Assembly: GCF_004217285.1 (NCBI RefSeq)
Contig: NZ_SHKS01000002.1
Span: 496,001-560,000 of the forward strand
Direction of reading: 5' to 3'
Source: Streptomyces sp. BK239
GTDB taxonomy: Bacteria; Actinomycetota; Actinomycetes; Streptomycetales; Streptomycetaceae
Length of the DNA: 64,000 bases
Part shown: positions 38,040-45,918 of the stretch, one piece after another
How positions within the stretch are numbered: position 1 is the first letter of the stretch
Layout: every line of letters starts with the position of its first letter
Notes under the pieces: generated by a model
Database searches by the model: none
Told to the model about the DNA's origin: nothing
The model's input: only the letters and a program-made list of their open reading frames with translations
Position numbers and translations under genes: made by a program

Positions 38040-39335
38040 GTGGCGATGTCGCCGATGAACGTGCCGCGGCTCGCGGCGGTCGACGCCGCGCGGGCGGCGC
38101 GGGTGCTCAGCGAGGTGCGCGACGCCCGGCTCGCCGGCCGGCGGTCGCCGGTCGCGCCCCGGCCCGTGATCGAGCAGTCCTGGCAGCGGGTGCTGCGCAG
38201 CGGAGTCGATCCGGACGCCGGTTCGGGAGCAGGGCTGTTGAGCGCGGAGGAGGTGCGCCGGCGGCGTGAGGCCTCGCCGTTGCGGGAGGTGCTTCCGGTG
38301 CTGCGGGAGGGCTTGCTGTCGGCGGCGGACGTGGCCCGGCACATCATGGTCGTGTCGGACGGCGAGGGGCGGGTGCTGTGGCGGGAGGGCTGCTCCCCGG
38401 TGCTGCGCAAGGCCGACCGCGTGGGTCTCGAGGTGGGTGCGGACTGGCGGGAGGACGTCGTCGGCACCAACGGCGTGGGCACGCCGGCGGTGGTCCGGCG
38501 GCCCGTGCAGGTGTTCGCGGGTGAGCACTTCGTGCGGTCGCACGCGGCGTGGACGTGCGCGGGCGCCCCGATCACCGATCCGCGGGACGGCCGGCTGCTC
38601 GGAGTGGTCGACGTCAGCGGGCCGTTGGAGACGATGCATCCGGCGACGCTCGCCTGGGTGGGCGCGGTGGCGAAGCTGGCGGAGGCCTCGCTGCGGGAGT
38701 CGCATCTGCGGTCGCTGGAGCGGCTGCGCGCGATGGCTGCGCCGGTGCTGGCCCGGTCGGGCGGGCGGGCCGCGGTGGTCGACGGGGACGGCTGGACGGC
38801 GGCCGTGACGGGGATGCCGTACGTGAGCCGGATCGTGTTGCCCAAGTCGCCCTCGCCGGGGCGGCGGTGGCTGCCGGTGCTCGGGTGGTGCTCGGTGGAG
38901 CCGCTGGCGGGGGGCTGGTTGGTGCGGTCGGCGGACGGGGCGGCCGAGCCGCCGCCGCGGGCCGCCACCCGGATCGTGCTGGACGTGTCGCGGGCGGGCC
39001 GCTGGTCGGTGACGGTGAGCGGCCCGGAGGGCGTGTGGTCCCGGGAACTGACGCCGCGGCACGCCGAGTTGCTGTATCTGCTGGCGGTGCACCGGGGCGG
39101 GCGCAGCGCCGCGGACCTGGCCGAGGACGTGTTCGGGGACCGGGGGCGCACGGTGACGGTGCGGGCCGAGATGTCGCGGGTGCGGCGCTATCTGGGCGCT
39201 CTGCTGGAACACCGGCCCTACCGCTACGGCGACGAGGTGGAGCTCGACGTGCTGCTGCCGGAGGACCCGGGGAGGCTGCTGCCGCATTCGACGGCGCCCG
39301 CGGTGGCCGGGGCCCGGACGGCTTCCGTGCCGTGA
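38040..39335 (+). CDS. GAF-domain transcriptional regulator (AcoR-like, no sigma-54 domain)
   Basis: 431-residue regulator. The GAF domain (about 60-225; VVSDGEGRVLWREG, DWREDVVGTNGVGTPAV, AAWTCAGAPITDPRDGRLLGVVDVSG) matches the sensor of acetoin/acetaldehyde activators such as AcoR, but the AAA+ sigma-54 part is missing. In its place the C-terminus (about 335-405; LTPRHAELLYLLAVHRGGRSAADLAEDVF, then RTVTVRAEMSRVRRYLG) looks like a winged helix. GGGGAGG lies five bases before the GTG at 38040; ATG at 38046 is the alternative. In related species the target is often an aldehyde dehydrogenase gene; none is adjacent. Confidence 0.85.
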   Translation: MAMSPMNVPRLAAVDAARAARVLSEVRDARLAGRRSPVAPRPVIEQSWQRVLRSGVDPDAGSGAGLLSAEEVRRRREASPLREVLPVLREGLLSAADVARHIMVVSDGEGRVLWREGCSPVLRKADRVGLEVGADWREDVVGTNGVGTPAVVRRPVQVFAGEHFVRSHAAWTCAGAPITDPRDGRLLGVVDVSGPLETMHPATLAWVGAVAKLAEASLRESHLRSLERLRAMAAPVLARSGGRAAVVDGDGWTAAVTGMPYVSRIVLPKSPSPGRRWLPVLGWCSVEPLAGGWLVRSADGAAEPPPRAATRIVLDVSRAGRWSVTVSGPEGVWSRELTPRHAELLYLLAVHRGGRSAADLAEDVFGDRGRTVTVRAEMSRVRRYLGALLEHRPYRYGDEVELDVLLPEDPGRLLPHSTAPAVAGARTASVP

Positions 39336-39592
39336 GCGTCACCGGCCGTGGTGTGAGCGGTGGTTCGGCGGAGTGTCGAAGTGGAACCCCCGTGCGACCA
39401 GCGGTTCGGCCCGGGTCCGAGGTCGACCGTTCCGTGCCCTGAATCGACTTGTGTCGCTGCGTCTTTCCCGCATTGTGAAGTCTTCCTGCCGGGCGGGGGC
39501 GCTCTGCCGTAGGCTCCCCCACGGGTCACCCCACCTGTTCCTCGGTCAACGTACGGACCGTTTGGAACAGTTGGCCCGCCTCGGGAGGACGA

Positions 39593-40885
39593 ATGAAGCA
39601 ACGCGGCCGACATCGCCGGCGCAGGCGGGGAAGAGCCGCGCGGGCGTTCCTGGCGGGAACCGCTCTCGCGCTCACCGCCGCAGCCACCATGATCAGCGCC
39701 TCCCAGGCCACGGTCACCGGCAGTCCCGGGGCGTTGAAGCCGCTCACGGCGGCCGCCGACACCGACGCGCTGCGGCTGACGGAGGAGCCGGTGCCGCAAG
39801 CCGCGCTCGACCGGCTCTCTGCCGAACTGGGCCCGCCGGTCGGGGTCGGCACCGTGCTGGGCGGCGCCGAGGGCGTGCTGCGCGACTCGGTCGACTGCAC
39901 TCCCGACGAGCGGGCGGAGCTGCCCGTCTCCCCCGCGGCGGGGCGCGCCTACTGCTGGGGCACCGACGACACCCGGGGCTGGCAGCCGGGCGCGGTCACC
40001 ACGTCCGGGGACGCCGACGACGACGGCCTGTGGGGTGCGCACCGGGTGGTGCTGTCCGGCTGGTCGCGCAGTACCGGCCCGACGGCCGAGCGGGGGCTGG
40101 CCCGGATCGCGCTGGTCGACGCGGGCGACCTGGACCGCATGCGGTACACGTGGGCGCTGCTGGCCGTCCCGGTCGACGGGGGGCGGGACTTCCGCGGGCT
40201 CGTCTCGCATGTCTCCGGCATGGTCTGGTACCAGAACAAGCTGCTGGTCACCACCGACGAAGGGGACGGCGCGGCGCTCTACGTCTACGACATGAACCGC
40301 ATCCACCGCGCCACCGTCGCCGGTGAGGCGGTCGGGCGGGTGCCCGGCGGCTGGTCGGCGCACGGCGCCCGGTACGTCCTTCCGGCCGTAGCCGTGTACC
40401 GGACGGCCGGCGGCGCGGGCGCCCCGCATCCCGCCACCGTGTCCCTCGACCGGAGCACCACGCCGGACACGCTGGTGGCGGGCGAGTGGACGCTGGACGG
40501 CTCGGACACGGGCGCCCGGCTGTGGCGCTACGCCCTCGACCGGGGTCCCGGCCGCGCGGGCCTCCTCCACGGGGACGGGGCCGGGCAGGTCCGGGCGACG
40601 CAGGCGTACCGGTCGAAGCTGACCGGGGTGCGCGGGGTGCTGGCGTACCACGGCGCGTGGTATCTGACGCGCGCCGCGGGCGAGGACGGCGGGCGCGGGA
40701 CGCTGTGGCGGCAGGACGCCGAGGGCGCGCGGGCCGCGCGCTGCGGGGCCGACGACTCGCGTGCCTGCTGGAGCCCGCTGACCGAGTCGCTCTCCTACGG
40801 GGCGGAGTCCGGCGAGGTGTGGGCGCAGTCGGGCCGCACGCTGTTCTCACTGCCGCTGGCCTCCATCGACAGATCAGCGGAGTAG
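39593..40885 (+). CDS. Secreted protein of unknown function
   Basis: 430 residues with a strongly basic N-terminus ([14 protein letters not shown]), a hydrophobic core and a likely signal cleavage after ISASQA (about residue 39). The mature protein shows repeated beta-strand blocks (GLVSHVSGMVWYQNKLLVTTDE, GVRGVLAYHGAWYLTRAAG, LSYGAESGEVWAQSGRTLFSL) that suggest a propeller fold. GGGAGGACGA precedes the ATG. I do not recognise a catalytic motif. It precedes an acetyltransferase gene by 17 bases, and these two may form an operon just before the sulfur genes. Confidence 0.82.
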   Translation: MKQRGRHRRRRRGRAARAFLAGTALALTAAATMISASQATVTGSPGALKPLTAAADTDALRLTEEPVPQAALDRLSAELGPPVGVGTVLGGAEGVLRDSVDCTPDERAELPVSPAAGRAYCWGTDDTRGWQPGAVTTSGDADDDGLWGAHRVVLSGWSRSTGPTAERGLARIALVDAGDLDRMRYTWALLAVPVDGGRDFRGLVSHVSGMVWYQNKLLVTTDEGDGAALYVYDMNRIHRATVAGEAVGRVPGGWSAHGARYVLPAVAVYRTAGGAGAPHPATVSLDRSTTPDTLVAGEWTLDGSDTGARLWRYALDRGPGRAGLLHGDGAGQVRATQAYRSKLTGVRGVLAYHGAWYLTRAAGEDGGRGTLWRQDAEGARAARCGADDSRACWSPLTESLSYGAESGEVWAQSGRTLFSLPLASIDRSAE

Positions 40886-40902
40886 ATGATTCCCTGACGG
40901 GC

Positions 40903-41475
40903 ATGAGCCTCATCCCCGTGACCACCTGGTCCCTGGAGCAGACCTCGCCGAGTGATCTCCTGCCGGCCGCCGCGCCCGACGGCGACGTGCGGATCGTCCG
41001 CTCCGAGGTGCCCTCGCCCGAGTTCAGCCGTTTCCTGTACGCGTCGGTCGGCGGCGACATCCGCTGGACGGACCGGCTCGGCTGGAGCCACGCGCGGTGG
41101 CAGGAGCACCTGGACCGGCCGGGCGTGGAGACGTGGGTGGCCTACGAGCGGGGCACGCCGGCCGGGTACGTGGAGTTCGAGCCGCAGGACGAGGGCGCGG
41201 TCGAGATCGTCTACTTCGGCCTGATCCCGGCCTTCCGGGGCCGGCGGATCGGCGGGCACCTGCTGTCCTACGGCGCCGCCCGCGCCTGGGACCTCGCAGA
41301 GCGCCGGCCGGGGCTGCCGCCGACGAAGCGGGTGTGGCTGCACACGTGCAGCAAGGACGGCCCGCACGCGATGGACAACTACCTGCGGCGCGGGTTCAGG
41401 CTGTTCGACACCAAGGTGGAGGAGGAGCGGGAGGTGGCGGCTCCGGGTCCGTGGCCCGGCGCGTTCCCCGTCTGA
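40903..41475 (+). CDS. GNAT family N-acetyltransferase
   Basis: 190-residue acetyltransferase. The acetyl-CoA binding motif A is VEIVYFGLIPAFRGRRIGGHLLSYG, followed by WLHTCSKDGPHAMDNYLRRGFRLFD (motif B). Length and order are normal for single-domain GNAT enzymes. The ATG at 40903 lies 17 bases after the secreted-protein stop. The substrate is unknown. Confidence 0.9.
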   Translation: MSLIPVTTWSLEQTSPSDLLPAAAPDGDVRIVRSEVPSPEFSRFLYASVGGDIRWTDRLGWSHARWQEHLDRPGVETWVAYERGTPAGYVEFEPQDEGAVEIVYFGLIPAFRGRRIGGHLLSYGAARAWDLAERRPGLPPTKRVWLHTCSKDGPHAMDNYLRRGFRLFDTKVEEEREVAAPGPWPGAFPV

Positions 41476-41560
41476 CGCCGGCCCTCATAGCCCGGCCCGC
41501 GGTCGCGGACAAGCCGTCGTGCGCCGCATGTGACCGACACCACCCTGGTCTCACACTTCG

Positions 41561-41626
41561 GGACCACGGTGTCCACATGACGGACGAAGCTGGACTGTGT
41601 CCAGATCGCCGTGACACGCTTCCGTC
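41561..41626 (+). promoter_or_regulatory. Sulfur operon promoter with two palindromes
   Basis: TGGACTGTGTCCA (41591-41603) is an inverted repeat TGGAC-N3-GTCCA, and GGACCACGGTGTCC (41561-41574) is a related GGAC-N6-GTCC. TGGACT (41591-41596) can serve as -35, 18 bases from CACGCT (41615-41620), which is six bases before the leader ATG. A regulator bound to the second palindrome would block the -35. Confidence 0.5.
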
Positions 41627-41710
41627 ATGTCCGGAACTGGAATTGCCTTGGTGAGTCGGCGGCACGTCGACCTCGGCCGCATGTCCAGCGCCATCTGTCG
41701 CGTGAGCTGA
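41627..41710 (+). CDS. Cysteine-type leader peptide (attenuator) of the sulfur operon
   Basis: A 27-codon open frame that contains SRRHVDLGRMSSAIC and ends with two more codons after CysArg. This consensus (RRHVDLxR..SAxC) is the conserved actinobacterial leader found before sulfur-assimilation genes, with a Cys codon close to the end. Ribosome stalling at the Cys codon (TGT) when cysteine is low is expected to change folding of the following RNA and allow sir expression (family knowledge). CTGAGC at the end of the leader (41707-41712) can pair with GCTCAG at 41795-41800. There is no ribosome site; it appears leaderless. The operon starts 125 bases on. Confidence 0.8.
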   Translation: MSGTGIALVSRRHVDLGRMSSAICRVS

Positions 41711-41834
41711 GCCCGCGACTCCCCCGGCATCCCCCCGTCTCCAGTTCTCCGCTCCGCGCAACGACGCGCACTTCTCCATGCGCCCGTCAGCGCAGCTCAG
41801 AGCCGCTTCCGTCTGTCCCGAAGGACTCATCACC

Positions 41835-43532
41835 ATGGCCGCCACCCCGCAGAACCCTGCCGCCTCAGCGCCCCGCCGCAAGGTGAGCCGTCACCGCGGC
41901 GAGGGTCAGTGGGCCGTGGGTCATCACACCCCGCTCAACGGCAACGAACAGTTCAAGAAGGACGACGACGGTCTCAACGTACGGACACGCATTGAGACGA
42001 TCTACTCCAAGCGCGGCTTCGACTCCATCGACCCCAACGACCTGCGCGGACGCATGCGCTGGTGGGGCCTGTACACCCAGCGCAAGCCCGGCATCGACGG
42101 CGGCAAGACGGCCGTCCTGGAGCCGGAGGAGCTGGACGACGAGTACTTCATGCTGCGCGTCCGCATCGACGGCGGGGCGCTGACCACACGTCAGCTGCGC
42201 GTCATCGGCGAGGTCTCGCAGGAGTTCGCGCGCGGCACCGCCGACATCACCGACCGGCAGAACGTCCAGTACCACTGGATCCGGATCGAGGACGTACCCG
42301 CGATCTGGGAGCGCCTCGAGGGCGTCGGCCTGTCCACGGTCACGGCCTGCGGCGACACCCCGCGCGTGATGATCGGCTCGCCGGTCGCCGGCATCGCGGA
42401 GGACGAGATCATCGACGCCACGCCCGCGCTGGAGGAGATGAAGCGCCGGGTCCTGAACAACAAGGCGTACTCGAACCTGCCCCGCAAGTTCAAGACGGCC
42501 ATCTCGGGCTCGCCGCTGCTCGACGTGGTGCACGAGATCAACGACGTCGCGTTCGTCGGCGTCGAGCACCCCGAGCACGGCCCGGGCTTCGACGTGTGGG
42601 TCGGCGGCGGTCTGTCCACCAACCCCAAGCTGGGCGTACGGCTGGGCACCTGGGTGTCGATCGACGACGTCCCGGACGTCTACGAGGGCGTCATCTCGAT
42701 CTTCCGTGACTACGGCTACCGCCGGCTGCGCACCCGCGCCCGGCTGAAGTTCCTGGTCGCCGACTGGGGCGCGGAGAAGTTCCGGCAGGTGCTGGAGGAC
42801 GAGTACCTCGGCCGCAAGCTGTCCGACGGCCCTGCCCCCGAGCAGCCGTCCCAGCAGTGGCGTGACCACATCGGCGTGCACCGGCAGAAGGACGGCCGGT
42901 TCTACGTCGGTTTCGCCCCGCGGGTCGGTCGCGTCGACGGCGCCACCCTCACCAAGATCGCCGACCTGGCGGAGGCGCACGGCTCGGGCCGGGTGCGCAC
43001 CACGGTCGAGCAGAAGATGATCGTCCTCGACGTCGAGGAGGGCCAGGTCGACTCGCTCGTCGAGGGCCTGGAGGCGCTGGACCTCACCGCCCGGCCGTCG
43101 TCGTTCCGGCGCGGCACCATGGCCTGCACCGGCATCGAGTTCTGCAAGCTCGCCATCGTCGAGACCAAGCAGCGCGGCTCCCAGCTGATCGACGAACTGG
43201 AGCGCCGTCTGCCGGAGTTCGACGAGCCCCTCACCATCAACCTCAACGGCTGCCCCAACGCCTGCGCCCGCATCCAGGTCGCGGACATCGGCCTCAAGGG
43301 ACAGCTGGTCCTCGACGAGAGCGGCGAGCAGGTCGAGGGCTACCAGGTGCACCTGGGCGGCGCGCTCGGCCTGGACGCCGGCTTCGGCCGCAAGGTGCGC
43401 GGCCTGAAGGTGACCGCGGACGAACTGCCCGACTACATCGAGCGCGTCCTCAAGCGGTTCCTCGCCGAACGCGAGGACGGCGAGCGGTTCGCCGCCTGGA
43501 CGGCCCGCGCCGGCGAGGAGTCGCTGACATGA
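41835..43532 (+). CDS. sir: Sulfite reductase, ferredoxin-dependent (siroheme/4Fe-4S)
   Basis: 565-residue enzyme that reduces sulfite to sulfide with six electrons from ferredoxin. It shows the two-fold repeat of ferredoxin-like halves and 4Fe-4S/siroheme domains. Cluster ligands are Cys431 and Cys437 (MACTGIEFCK) and Cys473 and Cys477 (NGCPNAC). The siroheme-binding Arg/Lys segments RQNVQYHWIRIED and RGTADITDRQN are present. AAGGAC lies eight bases before the ATG. First structural gene of the operon, downstream of the leader. Nitrite reductases of the same family cannot be excluded by sequence alone, but the cysH neighbourhood supports sulfite. Confidence 0.95.
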   Translation: MAATPQNPAASAPRRKVSRHRGEGQWAVGHHTPLNGNEQFKKDDDGLNVRTRIETIYSKRGFDSIDPNDLRGRMRWWGLYTQRKPGIDGGKTAVLEPEELDDEYFMLRVRIDGGALTTRQLRVIGEVSQEFARGTADITDRQNVQYHWIRIEDVPAIWERLEGVGLSTVTACGDTPRVMIGSPVAGIAEDEIIDATPALEEMKRRVLNNKAYSNLPRKFKTAISGSPLLDVVHEINDVAFVGVEHPEHGPGFDVWVGGGLSTNPKLGVRLGTWVSIDDVPDVYEGVISIFRDYGYRRLRTRARLKFLVADWGAEKFRQVLEDEYLGRKLSDGPAPEQPSQQWRDHIGVHRQKDGRFYVGFAPRVGRVDGATLTKIADLAEAHGSGRVRTTVEQKMIVLDVEEGQVDSLVEGLEALDLTARPSSFRRGTMACTGIEFCKLAIVETKQRGSQLIDELERRLPEFDEPLTINLNGCPNACARIQVADIGLKGQLVLDESGEQVEGYQVHLGGALGLDAGFGRKVRGLKVTADELPDYIERVLKRFLAEREDGERFAAWTARAGEESLT

Positions 43533-43717
43533 GCGAGCGCGCCGCCCCGTTCTACTGCCCCTACTGCGGTGACGAGGACCTGCGTCCGAGTGAGGCCCTG
43601 GAAGGCGGTCACGGCGCGTGGGAATGCGCGGCGTGCAACCGGGCCTTTCAGTTGAAGTTCCTCGGGCTGCTGGCCCAGGGACTGAAGCGATCCGACTCCG
43701 GAGGGGCACAGACATGA
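43529..43717 (+). CDS. Small zinc-ribbon protein of the sulfite reductase operon
   Basis: 62 residues. Two CxxC pairs (FYCPYCGDEDLRPSE and WECAACNRAFQLKF) form a rubredoxin/zinc-ribbon-like knuckle; the C-terminus is polar. It overlaps sir by four bases (ATGA) and cysH by four bases (ATGA), so it is made in step with both enzymes. I know of the same small gene between these two in other Streptomyces, but no function. An electron carrier or metal-binding accessory factor for one neighbour is possible (inference). Confidence 0.85.
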   Translation: MSERAAPFYCPYCGDEDLRPSEALEGGHGAWECAACNRAFQLKFLGLLAQGLKRSDSGGAQT

Positions 43718-44424
43718 CGACCACTCAGGAAGAGCTCGACACCGAGGAGTTGAAGGCGCTCGCCGAGCAGGCGGGCCGCGACCTGGAGGACGCCTCCGCG
43801 CTGGAGATCCTCCAGTGGGCGGCCGGGACGTTCGGCAAGCGCTTCTGTGTGACCTCCTCGATGGAGGACGCGGTGGTGGCCCACCTCGCCTCCCGTGCGA
43901 TGCCCGGCGTCGACGTCGTCTTCCTCGACACCGGCTACCACTTCGAGGAGACCATCGGCACCCGGGACGCGGTCGACGCCGTGATGGACGTCAACGTCAT
44001 CACCCTGACCCCGCGCCAGACGGTCGCCGAGCAGGACGCGCAGTACGGCCCGAAGCTGCACGACCGCGACCCCGACCTGTGCTGCAAGCTGCGCAAGGTC
44101 CAGCCGCTGGAAGAGGGCCTGAAGGGCTACCGGGCCTGGGCGACCGGGCTGCGCCGCGACGAGTCCCCGACCCGGGCGAACACCCCGGTGGTCGGCTGGG
44201 ACGAGAAGCGGCAGAAGGTCAAGATCTCCCCGATCGCCCGCTGGACCCAGGACGACGTGGACGCGTACGTCGCCGAGCACGGCGTCCTGACCAACCCCCT
44301 GCTGACGGACGGCTACGCCTCCGTCGGCTGCGCCCCCTGCACCCGCCGGGTGCTCGAGGGCGAGGACGCGCGCGCCGGCCGCTGGGCGGGCCGCGGCAAG
44401 ACCGAGTGCGGGCTGCACGGATGA
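43714..44424 (+). CDS. cysH: Adenylylsulfate (APS) reductase, assimilatory
   Basis: 236-residue thioredoxin-dependent reductase that turns APS into sulfite. The PP-loop core is FCVTSSMEDAVVAHL. The 4Fe-4S motif that separates APS reductases from PAPS reductases is complete: Cys123-Cys124 (DLCCKLRKV) and Cys206-Cys209 (VGCAPCTRRV). The catalytic Cys232 lies in the C-terminal ECGLHG. It starts at an ATGA overlap with the zinc-ribbon gene and ends in an overlap with the frame of cysC. A cysC gene follows although APS reductase does not need PAPS. Confidence 0.95.
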   Translation: MTTTQEELDTEELKALAEQAGRDLEDASALEILQWAAGTFGKRFCVTSSMEDAVVAHLASRAMPGVDVVFLDTGYHFEETIGTRDAVDAVMDVNVITLTPRQTVAEQDAQYGPKLHDRDPDLCCKLRKVQPLEEGLKGYRAWATGLRRDESPTRANTPVVGWDEKRQKVKISPIARWTQDDVDAYVAEHGVLTNPLLTDGYASVGCAPCTRRVLEGEDARAGRWAGRGKTECGLHG

Positions 44425-44447
44425 CGACGACGATTCAGGAGAGTGAC

Positions 44448-44984
44448 GTGAGGACCGGAGCCACCGTCTGGCTCACGGGTCTGCCGAGCGCCGGCAAGAC
44501 CACGATCGCCTACGAACTGGCCGGCCGCCTCCGTGAGGAGGGCCACCGGGTCGAGGTGCTCGACGGCGACGAGATCCGCGAGTTCATCTCGGCGGGCCTC
44601 GGCTTCAGTCGCGAGGACCGGCACACCAACGTGCAGCGCATCGGCTTCGTCGCCGAACTGCTCGCCCGCAACGGGGTGCTGGCCCTCGTCCCGGTCATCG
44701 CGCCGTACCAGGACAGCCGCGAGGCGGTGCGCAAGCGCCACCAGGCGAACGGCACCGCCTACGTCGAGGTGCACGTGGCCACGCCCGTCGAGGTGTGCAG
44801 CGAGCGGGACGTGAAGGGGCTGTACGCCAAGCAGGCCGCGGGTGAGCTCACCGGGCTCACCGGGGTCGACGACCCGTACGAGGCGCCCGAATCGCCCGAT
44901 CTGCGCGTCGAGTCGCAGAACCAGACCGTGCAGGAGTCCGCGGCGTCGGTGCACGCCCTGCTCAGCGAAAGGGGACTGGCATGA
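44448..44984 (+). CDS. cysC: APS kinase
   Basis: 178-residue kinase that phosphorylates APS to PAPS. P-loop GLPSAGKTT, the DGDEIREF motif, FSREDRHTNVQRIGFVAELLARNG and the lid segment KGLYAKQAAGELTGLTGVDDPYE are all conserved. The GTG at 44448 with AGGAGAG six bases upstream is preferred; an ATG at 44421 that overlaps the cysH stop (ATGA) would add nine residues. The end overlaps cysD by four bases. Because the reductase is the APS type, PAPS may serve sulfotransferases or be a side route. Confidence 0.92.
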   Translation: MRTGATVWLTGLPSAGKTTIAYELAGRLREEGHRVEVLDGDEIREFISAGLGFSREDRHTNVQRIGFVAELLARNGVLALVPVIAPYQDSREAVRKRHQANGTAYVEVHVATPVEVCSERDVKGLYAKQAAGELTGLTGVDDPYEAPESPDLRVESQNQTVQESAASVHALLSERGLA

Positions 44985-45916
44985 CGACCGCTGCCACCGT
45001 GTCCGAGGAGACCGGCAGCCCGTACGCGCTGTCGCACCTCGACGCCCTCGAGTCCGAGGCGGTGCACATCTTCCGCGAGGTGGCGGGCGAGTTCGAGCGG
45101 CCGGTGATCCTCTTCTCCGGCGGCAAGGACTCCATCGTCATGCTGCACCTGGCGCTGAAGGCGTTCCGGCCGGCGTCGGTGCCGTTCTCGCTGCTGCACG
45201 TGGACACCGGGCACAACTTCCCCGAGGTCCTCGACTACCGCGACCGCACGGTCGACAAGCACGGGCTGCGGCTGCACGTCGCCTCCGTGCAGGACTACAT
45301 CGACCGCGGTGTCCTCAAGGAGCGTCCGGACGGCACCCGCAACCCTCTGCAGACGCTGCCGCTGACCGAGAAGATCCAGTCGGAGAGGTTCGACGCCGTC
45401 TTCGGCGGCGGCCGCCGCGACGAGGAGAAGGCCCGGGCCAAGGAGCGGGTGTTCTCCCTGCGCGACGAGTTCTCCCAGTGGGACCCGCGCCGGCAGCGCC
45501 CGGAGCTGTGGAACCTGTACAACGGCCGGCACGCGCCCGGCGAGCACGTGCGCGTCTTCCCGCTGTCCAACTGGACCGAGCTCGACGTGTGGCAGTACAT
45601 CGCCCGCGAGGGCATCGAACTGCCGGAGATCTACTACGCGCACGAGCGCGAGGTGTTCTCCCGCAGCGGCATGTGGCTGACCGCCGGCGAGTGGGGCGGG
45701 CCGAAGGACGGCGAGAGTGTCGAGAAGCGGCTCGTGCGCTACCGGACCGTGGGTGACATGTCCTGCACCGGCGCGGTGGACTCCGAGGCCGACACCATCG
45801 AGAAGGTGATCGTGGAGATCGCCGCCTCCCGGCTCACCGAGCGCGGCGCCACCCGCGCCGACGACAAGATGTCCGAGGCTGCGATGGAAGACCGCAAGCG
45901 CGAGGGGTACTTCTAG
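44981..45916 (+). CDS. cysD: Sulfate adenylyltransferase subunit 2
   Basis: 311-residue PP-loop subunit of ATP sulfurylase. The nucleotide loop is ILFSGGKDSIVML, with the family stretches HVDTGHNFPEVLDYRD, FGGGRRDEEKARAKER, FPLSNWTELDVWQYI and the C-terminal DDKMSEAAMEDRKREGYF, all near identical to CysD. It starts with an ATGA overlap with cysC and ends two bases before cysN. It forms APS with the GTPase subunit CysN. Confidence 0.97.
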   Translation: MTTAATVSEETGSPYALSHLDALESEAVHIFREVAGEFERPVILFSGGKDSIVMLHLALKAFRPASVPFSLLHVDTGHNFPEVLDYRDRTVDKHGLRLHVASVQDYIDRGVLKERPDGTRNPLQTLPLTEKIQSERFDAVFGGGRRDEEKARAKERVFSLRDEFSQWDPRRQRPELWNLYNGRHAPGEHVRVFPLSNWTELDVWQYIAREGIELPEIYYAHEREVFSRSGMWLTAGEWGGPKDGESVEKRLVRYRTVGDMSCTGAVDSEADTIEKVIVEIAASRLTERGATRADDKMSEAAMEDRKREGYF

Positions 45917-45918
45917 AG

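Noticed and set aside
44421..44447. ATG 44421 as cysC start
   Set aside because: It overlaps the cysH stop and is possible, but the GTG at 44448 has AGGAGAG at the right distance and fits the usual CysC N-terminus.
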